In this document: piece after piece, positions 55,116 to 64,000 of the stretch
Numbering within the stretch: the first letter of the stretch is position 1
Layout: each line of letters begins with the position of its first letter
DNA from: Leptidea sinapis
Lineage: Eukaryota > Arthropoda > Insecta > Lepidoptera > Pieridae
Assembly: GCF_905404315.1 (NCBI RefSeq)
Contig: NC_066273.1
Span: 6,262,001 to 6,326,000 of the forward strand
Reading direction: 5' to 3'
Length of the DNA: 64,000 bases
Notes under the pieces: generated by a model
Database searches by the model: none
What the model was told of the DNA's origin: nothing
Seen by the model: only the letters and a program-made list of their open reading frames with translations
Made by a program: the position numbers and the translations under genes

Positions 55116-55660
55116 AGTATTGTATTTGTTGATATTTTAGTTATTTAGGCAACTGTTGTGTAATAAGGGGTATTAAAACACGAATGTAGGTTAATAGTAT
55201 CACATGAGTGTTTTAATACCTAATTATCAACAGTTGTATACAAGACTTTATCTACACCCATAATATGAATCCTCTATAAAAGATTCTGAAACAGTTAGCT
55301 TACTGCTAACATTAAAGAGCCAGTCCTAACCATAATATTATCATCCAAAGGAGTGTTATTATGAAAATGGATGATATAATGTTGTACTGAATTTCATTAC
55401 AACACTCGTTTGGATGATGTTTGGTTATTAGGACATTGGGTATTTTAATGTTGGCAATAAGCTAATTGTTTTAGAAACTTTAATAGAGGATTTTGAAACA
55501 GGGGTATAGATAAAGGAATTAACATTTGCCTAATAGACCGGTGTTGGTGATGAACATTAATGCAGTTTGCATCGAAAATATAGCATTCTATGTATTATCA
55601 ATAATTATTATTATAACATTTTTGAAAATATTTTCAGAAATAAAGACAACGACAACTCTT
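55116..55660 (+). other. Ly6-2 presumed 3'UTR
   Basis: AATAAA at 55639-55644 is the clearest polyadenylation signal. If used, the 3'UTR spans about 540 bases and contains the whole hairpin at 55141-55540. Confidence 0.45.
55141..55540. repeat. large imperfect hairpin in Ly6-2 3'UTR
   Basis: Left arm about 55235-55375 pairs with right arm about 55383-55525. Matching blocks in the same order: TTTATCTACACCC / tttatctatacccc, AATCCTCTATAAAAG / aatcctctattaaag, 'cagttagcttactgctaaca' / 'caattagcttattgccaaca', and 'atcatccaaaggagtgtt' / 'atcatccaaacgagtgtt' (right arm reversed). I judge about 75% pairing over 140 bp with a loop of a few bases. An outer block TTAGGCAACTGTT / ttaggcaaatgtt extends it. 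A smaller foldback (GTATTAAAACAC ... GTGTTTTAATAC, 55170-55220) is inserted in the left arm. Confidence 0.75.
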
Positions 55661-56395
55661 TTCAATGAGGCTAATGTAAATGTTTAAAAAATTTGCCTGA
55701 TTGAAAAGTTTCGTGAAAAAGATAAATTTAATTCTGCGTTCATAATGCATAGTTAAAACTGCTAATATCTGTTCACTTTGCTTATTTATAGGTATAATTT
55801 GATGTTACTTCCACAATGAGTCAAACCATCAGCTTATCAATACATAGCTGTTATTATTTATCTTTGTTAAGTGTAGTTTGCACTTGGTATAATTGTGATA
55901 CCATTGGCCTAATAATTATCGCAGAATTTTCATTATCCATAGCTGTTGACACCTCTCTATTATCAGTATTATTGGTGGTAAAAACATTTCCATCTCTCAA
56001 GAAAATATACACTGTCGCTTCAAATCATAATCATTATCATGTTCTTAATATCATTTTATTGATAACGATATCAAATCTAAAGTATAATGATGCATAACTC
56101 TCATCGTTGAGGTGTTTCAATGAAATTCTGTAATTGATAGATAGATAAAACCTAAGATTAGAAATAATAAATTGTAAAGTACGTAAATTAAATATATAGT
56201 GAACTAGCTTTTATGAAAGATGAATATTATTGAAAGCCAAGAAATTATGTAAAATGGTTATTTATTTTATTTAAATTGTAAATGTAAATTCCGACATCAA
56301 AGATTTCTTAGCTGTAAATAAATTAAAATTTGTGATAGCTCTAGTTGTTTTCTTATAACCTAAAATAAATTCATCTTTTAGGCAATAGGGTAACT
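55661..56395. other. no gene seen
   Basis: AT-rich spacer. A frame at 55816-56097 is hydrophobic but matches nothing and is not called. Confidence 0.5.
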
Positions 56396-56399
56396 TAAT

Positions 56400-57000
56400 A
56401 TTAGATTATCCAACATGGGCTCAAATATAACTGCCAAAAAGCAACTTTTTGGTCTTCAAAGTCCCCGCGGTAAAAATGTATGTAATATTCCGCCAATAAA
56501 GCTGAATGGTGTTGTGCTTAAGAAAGTTCGCCATTTTAAGTACCTTGGACACTAAGCCACCGAAGACCTCGAAGACTAAATGGATATTGAGAGGGAACGC
56601 AGAACACTGGCAGTGAGGAGTAATATGCTGGCTCGCAGGTTTGCTCGATGTAGCAGTGAGGTAAAGAAAACGATTTTCAAAGCAAGTTGTCAAACCTTCT
56701 ATACGAGCAGCCGGTCAGGGTCAGATATACTCAAGGAACGCTTAGTGCCTTTCGCGTTCAGTACAACAATAGTTTCAGGTTGATGTTGGGGCTGCCCTGC
56801 TTTTGCAGTGCTTCGGCAATGTTCGCGGATGCGAGGGTGGACGGCCTCCATGCCATCCAACCGCGTCATTGCTGAAGAGGTTGCGGGGTAGCCCTAACAT
56901 CATTCTGCAAACCATTGCTAGTCATTATGATGCGCCAATTATAAAGGCATTTATGCGGCTTCATGTGCCTGTTTAGTTATCATTATACTAACATAATTTA
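56400..57000 (+). pseudogene. LINE reverse transcriptase remnant
   Basis: Broken frames read VRHFKYLGH, then MDIERERRTLAVRSNMLARR, RFARCSSEVKKTIFKA and NNSFRLMLGLPCFCSASAMF. The FKYLGH and RxxxxLxGLPxxCSAxxMF blocks are those of a non-LTR reverse transcriptase C-terminal half. Stops and indels are many. Confidence 0.7.
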
Positions 57001-57269
57001 GGACATTTTACTAACAATTATTATGAATTTTTTTCTGAATTAAAATTATTCTTATTATTTACATTATAAAGTTATCTTCGTTCTCCCCAAGATTCGCCAA
57101 TGTTTTAAATATTTAATTGAATTTTATTGTGAAATATGGTCTGTACCCTAGAAGTTTTTAATTACCTTAAGAAAAGGTCGGGTTTATTTGTAAATATAAG
57201 AATTATATTCGAAAATGCTGCCCAAGGTCCTTAAAATCGGCGAGCAGCATTCGAGTTAGTCGTCTGGAA

Positions 57270-57545
57270 CCCGTAAGTTGTTGATGTTGTCGATAGCTGC
57301 ACTTGGTAACTTAAGCTTCTTGGCATACCTGGTGAGTCCCCATTTAATCAGTGACCGACTTAACGGCTTTCACCATGGTCTTTCGGCAGGTGATCTTCTG
57401 ATATACCTAAAACTTAGATGGGTGGTGGCTATTCAAAGCAACAAAGAAGGTCTGGCAGTTAGTTAGATATAGCGAAGGCGTTCGATCGTGTATTGCACAA
57501 GGTGCATCTCTATAATCTTCCATCATTTTGGTTTACCAAGAGTTT
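57270..57545 (+). mobile_element. Jockey-type LINE, reverse transcriptase core fragment
   Basis: Frames give GLSAGDLLIYLKLRWVVAIQ then LDIAKAFDRVLHKVHL, matching STGDLLVYLTHRW and LDIAKAFDRVW of the long copy (residues about 461-498). A stop and a frame change separate the blocks. Confidence 0.8.
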
Positions 57546-57789
57546 ATACCTTTAGAGAACTCATTACTAGAGAAGGTATTTGGACTAGTTTATATTATGT
57601 TATTAATATAAATATACCTAAACAGGATTAACTCAATCTAAAGCAAACAAACCTAGAGGTGATTGAGTAAGCAATACCAAATAATATGACGTATACGAAT
57701 TACAATGCACATAAACTTAACGTGCCATAAAACTTTAACAATTGTCGTTTGAGCACTATCAAGCACGGAGAATTTTCGATTAGATTGTA

Positions 57790-57839
57790 AAGCGTCTATA
57801 TAATTCATGGTTTTCTAACTGAATCGGGCTTTGAGCAAG
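57790..57839 (+). promoter_or_regulatory. candidate core promoter of Ly6-3
   Basis: 'tctatataattcatgg' at about 57796 is TATA-like and sits some 40 bases before the Ly6-3 ATG. That would leave a 5'UTR of only about 10-15 bases. Confidence 0.3.
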
Positions 57840-57909
57840 ATGGAGAAGGTTTGGGTGCTGGTTCTGTCATGTTTCATAATTGGATTGGCCAGCTCGGAGT
57901 CTTCTATAG
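57840..57909 (+). CDS. Ly6-3 exon 1 (signal peptide)
   Basis: ATG in context caagATGG, 23 codons, then G|GTAAGA. Residues 3-17 form the hydrophobic core; cleavage is likely around LASS-ES. Confidence 0.85.
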
Positions 57910-60382
57910 GTAAGAAACAATTATTCATATGATCAAATTCCAAATTATCCCTTAATTGAAAAAAAGTTTTAAATAATTTCAATACATGTCGTTACCAGTA
58001 TGGATGTTAGGCGAGAACCACAGCATGGTTTTCAAGGAAGTTTCCTCCAAAACCAAACTATGAAATGAGTTTCCTTGCAGGACCTTCAAAATTAGCACGT
58101 ACCTAAAAGGCTGACAAAGCTTCTGTGATTCTTCTGGCTGCAAGAGATATGGGCAGCAGGTATTGCTACCGATAGGTGAACCTTAGTTTCGTTACTCTTC
58201 CTATTCTATAGGATAAAATAGATACGTGATGCTGGTAAAACTTAACATTAAATAGAAGCATAAATAAGGATTTAAAAAGCTTTTTTATAGAAATTATTTG
58301 GAAGACAAACTAGCGAACGGATCAGCTAATTGAAGCCTTGATAGCCTTTTAGGTGAGTGAAAGGAAATGTGTTTTTTTGGATATAGCCACTTTGGATCAC
58401 CTGGAGATATCGTGTGAGGAGGCTTGATTCAGATTTTGGCTGTACGTAGAAGAAAGTTAACTGAGAACCACATTATGGGGGAATTCCATTCATCCATGTA
58501 ATTTCAGGTGATGATAGAATTGGTATTTGATCCAGTATGTTGGACACTACGAGAACCATTAAGAAGAGAATTTATGAACTGTATATTTATTTTATTGGTT
58601 TATGTGCAAACTCCTTTTTCATGGGAATATATGACAAAATAAGTAGATTATAATACGCGATTTCATCAATCCATAATACTGATAATAAGATATGATAATA
58701 GTCATCAATCGCCAAATTCCACCTTCACACGACACGACACAAATTAGGATATGATCCCCAGCATCTGCGTGTGTGGCGTTCGCAGTGCGGTTTTCAAGGA
58801 ACTTTTTTCCACGTTCTACAAAGCTGTGGAATGAGACATTACGATATGATTCGTATTGCTTAAAGGCCGGCAACGCTCCTGTTGCAAGATAATATGGGCG
58901 GCGGTGAAATATCACTTAACAGAATCAGGTGACCCTTACGCTCGATTGTCCTCCTTTTCCATAAAAGAGACATAGTAAAGCAACACAAAAATAACCAAAT
59001 AGTGTTTGGATTTCATCGCATTATACCTGTCGACTGTCTTAAGTTACAATATCTGCTGCCTGAAGATGCCTGAGAGTTATAACAGTGTTCATACCGTTCA
59101 AATCTAAAGACAAAAGTACAGTCTATCCCTGGACGAACATATACAGATAATTCTATTATTAACTACTTATGGCCATTTCAGATGATGCAGAAACATCAAA
59201 ACAGGATGAGCAACAGGAAGAAGTAGCAGAGGAAAGTGGAAGTGATAGAGCCAGCGCTTTCGCTTATTCGCAACCTCTTGGGAGACCAAATCCATTCCCT
59301 GCTCCATCACCATCGCCAATCCTAGTCGAGTGTCTTGCCTGCACTGACTGTCCTACCGTATCGGCTGATACACCATCCAAATTATGTCCACCTAGTCTTG
59401 ATCCCAATAAGCAAGGGAAATGTGTGACTTATTCGGAAAACTACCGACGTAAGTTTTTATATTTCAGTGATTAGTTAAATAAAAATTTGTAATATTTACT
59501 TATTTCAACTCCAGCCATAACGTAATGTGCCCTGATCAAAATTCACTTCAACTTAACAAGAATAAAGCTTTGTCTTTGATTAATTTTAATTTTAAACCTA
59601 GACTGCTTACATCACTTTTAGTATGGATCACATCACCAATCGGCTATTAAATTTCTTTCCTGTTCAATCCTTATCATCAAATCAATCAAAACTAACGAAC
59701 TCCTTTTGCGGTTTGACCAAATCCCAATAGGGTTTTTATTACCTGAAAGGCCGGTAACATATTTATGAATCCAATGGTGTTGCAAAACAATATTATTATT
59801 ATTAAATTATATTTTCCGTTTTTTTTTTTGATGATTCGGTACAATGGTAACATCTTTTATCTACATCATTTCACAACTGTTTTATTTCATTGCTTTAGTC
59901 TGATTGATAAAATCTATTCTATTTTGATAATTCACAAGTTGAATGGATAAATTTTGTACACCAACCAACTAAATGGGGCAATTTTTAAAATCATTCTTTT
60001 CAAACAGCACTGTGTTGTTTGTCAATTTTTACTATTGAAATAAAGAAAGATTTAACATTAGCTTTCGAAGTGTATAATAAATTTTGATTATGAAAACATG
60101 TTTAATATGGAACTCCTGGAAAAATATTAAAATACACCATTCGATTTATTAACAGATATGAAGAGACCCTGGTTCATTCGAGGATGCGCATCAGAACGTG
60201 GTACTTGTGATGATATAAGAAGAGCTCATGCAAATCACGCCAATATTGTACAACTTCGAGGATGTCACGAATGCGAGGGAGAAAGATGCAACACGAATGG
60301 TGCAGTCTCTGTTTCAGACATGACTATAGCGTTTGTCACACTTATTGTCACTCCGTTAATAGCAAAGCTAACTCTTTCTTGA
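57840..60382 (+). CDS. Ly6-3: Ly6 three-finger protein with acidic, Pro-rich N-terminal extension
   Basis: Exons 57840-57909, 59182-59448 and 60156-60382 join to 187 codons with phase-1 GT/AG introns. The signal peptide is MEKVWVLVLSCFIIGLASSE. It is followed by about 30 acidic/Gln-rich residues (KQDEQQEEVAEESGSD) and a proline-rich part (NPFPAPSPSPI). The ten Ly6 cysteines then come in: ECLACTDC, LC, KC, GC, TC, and GCHECEGERCN. The tail (TIAFVTLIVTPLIAKLTL) suggests a GPI anchor. The short spacing of the first three cysteines (C-x2-C-x2-C) is shared with Ly6-2, so those two are probably sisters. The phase-0 intron of Ly6-1 and Ly6-2 is absent. Substrate or partner unknown. Confidence 0.88.
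58000..58215 (+). mobile_element. decayed Jockey-type LINE 3' end in Ly6-3 intron 1
   Basis: 'catggttttcaaggaagtttcc', 'actatgaaatgagtttccttgc' and 'ctgcaagagatatgggcagc' keep LINE order. Confidence 0.7.
58265..58560. other. possible reversed LINE end, very decayed
   Basis: 'aattatttggaagacaaactagcgaacgg' resembles the LINE tail in reverse; beyond about 58400 nothing is recognised. Confidence 0.35.
58690..58965 (+). mobile_element. Jockey-type LINE 3' end in Ly6-3 intron 1
   Basis: 'gccaaattccaccttcacacg' to 'ctccttttccataaaagaga'; better preserved than the copy at 58000. Confidence 0.8.
59182..59448 (+). CDS. Ly6-3 exon 2 (extension and first cysteines)
   Basis: Acceptor 'ggccatttcag', donor GTAAGT. 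A single exon holds the acidic/Pro-rich extension, ECLACTDC, and the region through GKCVTYSENY, the part encoded by two exons in Ly6-1 and Ly6-2. Confidence 0.88.
59449..60155 (+). other. Ly6-3 intron 2
   Basis: AT-rich; a scrap of LINE tail may lie at 59740-59790 ('gaaaggccggtaacat', 'aatggtgttgcaaaa'). No gene seen. Confidence 0.7.
60156..60382 (+). CDS. Ly6-3 terminal exon
   Basis: After 'tttattaacag' the frame reads MKRPWFIRGCASERGTC, RGCHECEGERCNTNGA and the hydrophobic tail to TGA. AATAAA at 60419-60424 is only 37 bases beyond the stop. Confidence 0.9.
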
Positions 60383-60429
60383 ATTTTTAAACTCAGACTA
60401 AAATAATGATGAAAATGGAATAAAAGTTA

Positions 60430-61385
60430 ATAATACAATCGACGCAATCCTAAGATCCCAACCAGTCGCCGCTACCAACAAAATATATACAGGTCAATAG
60501 AAAGTTACTAACCGTTTGGTTGTGCAACCACTTTGGTGGCGACCAGCTCGGACACATCGTGACTCTGGTGTCTGTATGATGTCTAGTTTGGTAGCCTACG
60601 GACACCAAGATGGCGTCCCGGTGTCCTTTAAATTGTTTAAAGAATTGCTTCCGACGCAAGCAATATGATAACGATGGCTTTAAGAGTCATTAATACAGAT
60701 GTTGGAAAAAAGAGGTCGTAAAAGATCACAAAGACAGGTTCTTTATGATCATTAGAGCTACAAAAATAAAATAGAATACACCAAATCTACAAGCATTGGA
60801 TGTCGTGAAGAGTACTAGAGCTGACCCCAAATATATAACAGCGAAGAGAAGAAGAAGCTAAAATATCATGAGAAAACGTTGAGCTGTTGATTAAAAATAT
60901 TTTTGTTTGTTCCATTTTCTACACCTTACTTCTAAATTCTCTAGATGATGACAATAATGTGTGCGACAGTTTGGTTATTATTGTTGTTGTAAATAATGGA
61001 CTGATTAATGAATAAAACAATAATAGGTAATATAAATATTGCAAGTCTCAATAGGTTATTAATAAATGCGATTCCTACACATGTTTTTTTCTTTTAATAT
61101 TATTGTTTTTTGACTTCAATCTATAGGTACAAACTGCCTTTTCTTCCTTATTTGATAACTACGCAATTTGTAGTAATACAAGAATTACATCAACAATTAC
61201 TTCGTTGTTCCCTGTTCTTTTAATGAAATAATGTCACAGCCCAAGTGTTAAGATGTCCGTCAGAGTGCGAAGGTCAAGAGACAAACGTGAAGAGGACGTT
61301 TCGGCTGCATTTTTTTGACAATCCTTAAGAAAATACCCAGCATTCACTCCCGGTATTGACGAATAAATAGAAGCACTCAATATGT
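60430..61385. other. no gene seen
   Basis: AT-rich spacer. A GC-richer patch at 60480-60630 has 'ggttgtgcaaccac' palindrome and is unassigned. Confidence 0.5.
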
Positions 61386-61389
61386 CGGG

Positions 61390-61890
61390 CGTCAATGTTG
61401 TTATGTGGCGTTCCGTAGTGCGGGCAGGGGCGTGCATATCATATAGGCAATTAGGCAGTGCCTACCTCGTTATGAAACTTAATAAATATAGCACTAGTGT
61501 TAAAGTAAATCTAGTTTAATTTGGTTCCGTTATTTTATAATCAAACTGTTATTTAACACCCACTCATAAAAAAATTCCTTACGCTAGATACTAAAAGCAA
61601 TCTTTTCATATTCCAAAGCTACGACTTATAGTTAGATCCACAGTGCCTACCTTACTAGAAAACCAATGCACGCCACTGAGTGCGGGTGTCAAGTAACTTT
61701 CTGCCAATTACAACCAAACTGCGGAAATAGCTTCCTAGTGCAATGTTACCGGGACGATACGACTTATCTAACTCCAATACAACGCATACACTTACCTATG
61801 AGGCCGGCAGCGCTTCTGGGATTCCTTAGGTATTGCAAGAGAGTATGGGCAACGGTGATAACTTAAAAGCAGACAACCCGTACGTTTGTT
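61390..61890 (+). mobile_element. Jockey-type LINE 3' end interrupted by a hAT MITE
   Basis: 'gtggcgttccgtagtgcggg' on the left and 'aaactgcggaaatagcttcctagtgc' on the right are consecutive LINE blocks. The MITE at 61425-61678 lies between them. Confidence 0.75.
61425..61678. mobile_element. hAT-type MITE, 254 bp, perfect 8-bp target duplication
   Basis: Begins CAGGGGCGTGCAT and ends ATGCACGCCACTG (12 of 13 inverted), flanked by AGTGCGGG on both sides (61417-61424, 61679-61686). CAG...CTG ends plus 8-bp duplications fit hAT. Related to 62920-63054 but with about 120 bp more internal sequence. Confidence 0.88.
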
Positions 61891-62911
61891 TGATATCTTG
61901 CCTCAAAAATCAAAAATCCTTGAGGTACACCTGTTGTTGAATTAAAGCCATTATTGGTCAAAACAAGCATATTAATAAAAGGACCTGAGCAGCCGTTGCA
62001 AAGTTTATATAGTGAGACTTAGTGGTCAAGTATATCGAAAGCTTTGCTGAAAACTGTTATTACATCAACTTAAGTGATAGTTTAAAGTGATTATAGGTAT
62101 TTTGCCTAAAGTTTTGCGATATGACCATGCCAACTTTGCATTAGATATATTCTACCTCTGTTGCATAATTTTTAAGAATATATTATTGTTTATTACGTAG
62201 ACTCCAATGTGATTCATCAGAAATCATTGAAGCCAATTCCGATATACCTATTACAAATTTTACCACGTGTATATTGCATACAGATTTAGAAATATTTTAT
62301 GGTTCGATTTGATGAATTCTAGAAGAGGTTTATTTTATTAAACTTATATTATGTAATATAGCTCATTAAATAACTTAAACCGCCATGGCTCCTACCAAAA
62401 TGATAAATTTTAAGTATTAGAAATCATAAACAATATTATGACACTCTGGTTCTAATAATCTGATGTTTAATTATATAAGACCATTACACTAGGAAACCAG
62501 CCCAATGCTTGACCCAATTCCTGTATTCACTCAGCAGGACAACAGACAAACAACGGCTTTGTACTCAACGCTTTTAATGTTTTCAAAATAAAAATGATCA
62601 GTTCCATAAAAGTATTTATAATTATTGTTTTTCTGTTTCATGAGAAAATGTCTTAAATTTATTACGTTCTTGCACTAGAATTCGACATCATTTAAAATGG
62701 AAGATGCTATGCAGCTCGTTTTGTTTCGGCGGTCGATGACCCGAGGGAAAGTCATCTTGCGACTTTCTTTTATACACATATTTTTAGTGAATTGATAAAT
62801 CGGTTTTGCTTATACTACTACTATATAAAAAAAAGTACTACAATTAGATTACGCAAAATCTGTATTAATAATATCTCACAGTCCACTAGATTTTGCCCGG
62901 AATGAAGTATA
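61891..62911. other. no gene seen
   Basis: AT-rich spacer. Confidence 0.5.
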
Positions 62912-62919
62912 CTTAAGGG

Positions 62920-63054
62920 CAGGGGCGTGCATACCATATAGGCAATTAGGCAGTGCCTGCTTTGTTAATAACATACATAAATATAGCACTAGTGTTAAAG
63001 CGACTAGTTAAATCTAGAGTACCTACCTTGCTAGAAAACCAATGCACGCCCCTG
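62920..63054. mobile_element. hAT-type MITE, 135 bp, perfect 8-bp target duplication
   Basis: Perfect 13-bp TIR CAGGGGCGTGCAT, flanked by CTTAAGGG (62912-62919 and 63055-63062). Shares 'ataggcaattaggcagtgcc' and 'atagcactagtgttaaag' with 61425-61678. Confidence 0.9.
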
Positions 63055-63062
63055 CTTAAGGG

Positions 63063-63485
63063 TATACTTAAGGGTTCTTTAACCGTTAGCTTTTAATTAT
63101 ATACATACACTTAACATATGGCATTTTTAATAGCCATAATGTTATCCGATCGAGTCATAAAATGTTGTACATTTTTTTTTATTAAAACAATGTATTGCAC
63201 GCTCTTTTTATTTTAATTTTGAAAAAGAGAACAAAAAATATGTGGATATTAGAATGCTGTTCCTTGCCAATGTGTTTCGATATAAGTATTCCGTTTGTAA
63301 TTACTTGTTTTATTCTGAATTGTGTATGTAACTGAACTGTTAAGTATCAAAACACTTATGTCATACTTATTATAAGTATTTTAAAACCTCTCATACAACA
63401 GTTGCATGTTATCTAAAAAAGATATAACGCCTTTTACTGTTTTCATAGCAAAGTATTAGTAATGAGCAAATATTACTTTACAACA
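63063..63485. other. no gene seen
   Basis: AT-rich spacer. Confidence 0.5.
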
Positions 63486-63489
63486 TCAC

Positions 63490-63700
63490 AGCGGATACTC
63501 CATAAGGAGTGCCGCTTGCGCCTCTCTCTCCCCAAGAGAAGGTCGCCTTCGATGAAGGTATAGAGGGCATTTGCCCAAAGCCCACCTCAGGTGGTGTTTA
63601 GTGGGTAAGCAATTAGTAGGTAGTTAGTTGGTATGCATGAGTATTCACCACCTCCCTCCCGCAGCTATCCCGGAGGGTTCATTTCCCAAGGCGCAAAAAA
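63490..63700 (+). repeat. GC-rich block with A-run, probable retroelement piece
   Basis: 'gcggatactccataaggagtgccgc' and 'tcaggtggtgtttagtgggtaag' stand out in GC content and end in 'ggcgcaaaaaaaaa'. It looks like the 3' end of a LINE; no coding part to name it. Confidence 0.35.
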
Positions 63701-64000
63701 AAACTTTACAACATACATGCTGCACATTGAATCTATGTAGCTATTGTATCGGAGATTGTCTGCATCCAAACTTACAAGCATTACTCACATATTTTATTAA
63801 AAGTATAAATGCTTATTTATTTATACTAAATAAATCATGTCAGTAAATAAATCTGCACATTGTTAGATACTTGTTCCTATATCTATGTATTCAGTCGCTT
63901 CCTGATCATCGTTTTAAATAAACGTTATAATAATAGAAATCTCAGAAATCTTCTAAACATGGGTTAATCAATTAATAGACTAATTCAAATGTAAAAACTA

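Noticed and set aside
55816..56097. 93-codon hydrophobic plus frame
   Set aside because: AT-rich composition yields Leu/Ile/Ser-rich frames by chance; no splice or promoter context and no family motif.
60480..60630. GC-richer patch as another copy of the 45936 MITE
   Set aside because: Shares only short blocks such as 'gtcccggtg' and lacks matching ends.
1..64000. CRISPR array, operon, phage or plasmid features
   Set aside because: No regularly spaced short repeats, no bacterial-type gene packing or ribosome binding sites; introns and retroelements show animal nuclear DNA.

Overview
The window looks like lepidopteran (butterfly or moth) chromosomal DNA. It is AT-rich and intron-rich, and it is packed with repeats I recognise from moth and butterfly genomes: Jockey/CR1-type LINE pieces, RTE tails, tRNA-like SINEs, mariner, and 'ctagctgacc' Helitron-like fragments. 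Nothing bacterial, viral or plasmid-like was seen, and no CRISPR array or rRNA. The species is not determined.

The host genes are a plus-strand cluster of Ly6/uPAR (three-finger) proteins in the second two thirds of the window. Ly6-1 (21466-27667) is a plain ten-cysteine Ly6 protein whose signal-peptide exon was not found. Ly6-2 (48970-55115) is complete in four exons (241 aa) and carries about 75 threonine-rich residues plus an RRRR site between its fourth and fifth cysteines. Ly6-3 (57840-60382) is complete in three exons (187 aa) and has an acidic then proline-rich stretch before the first cysteine. All three end in CN plus a hydrophobic tail, as GPI-anchored Ly6 proteins do. Intron phases match (1, 0, 1; Ly6-3 lacks the phase-0 intron), so they look like tandem duplicates that diverged mainly by gaining low-complexity segments. 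An orphan signal-peptide-like exon at 38683-38731 may be an alternative first exon of Ly6-2 or the relic of a fourth gene.

Layout. 1-21 kb: repeat-rich DNA with a damaged mariner (1106-2382), THAP-bearing MITEs, tRNA-like SINEs and LINE fragments; one weak candidate promoter near 8137. 21-28 kb: Ly6-1. 28-36 kb: a nearly full-length Jockey-type LINE on the minus strand (about 30013-33420), nested in an older plus-strand copy of its own family; 1850 bp covering its 5' part and flank are duplicated in tandem (32109-33958 and 33959-35808). 36-48 kb: SINE-like Rep-A copies, MITEs, transposase remnants, and a hammerhead-like motif inside an inverted repeat (46475-46630). 48-61 kb: Ly6-2 and Ly6-3, with a roughly 400-bp imperfect hairpin in the presumed 3'UTR of Ly6-2. 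61-64 kb: two hAT-type MITEs with perfect 8-bp target duplications.

Exon calls rest on reading frame, cysteine pattern and splice signals only; no transcript data were available. LINE, SINE and MITE family names are working labels; boundaries are approximate unless a target-site duplication is given.
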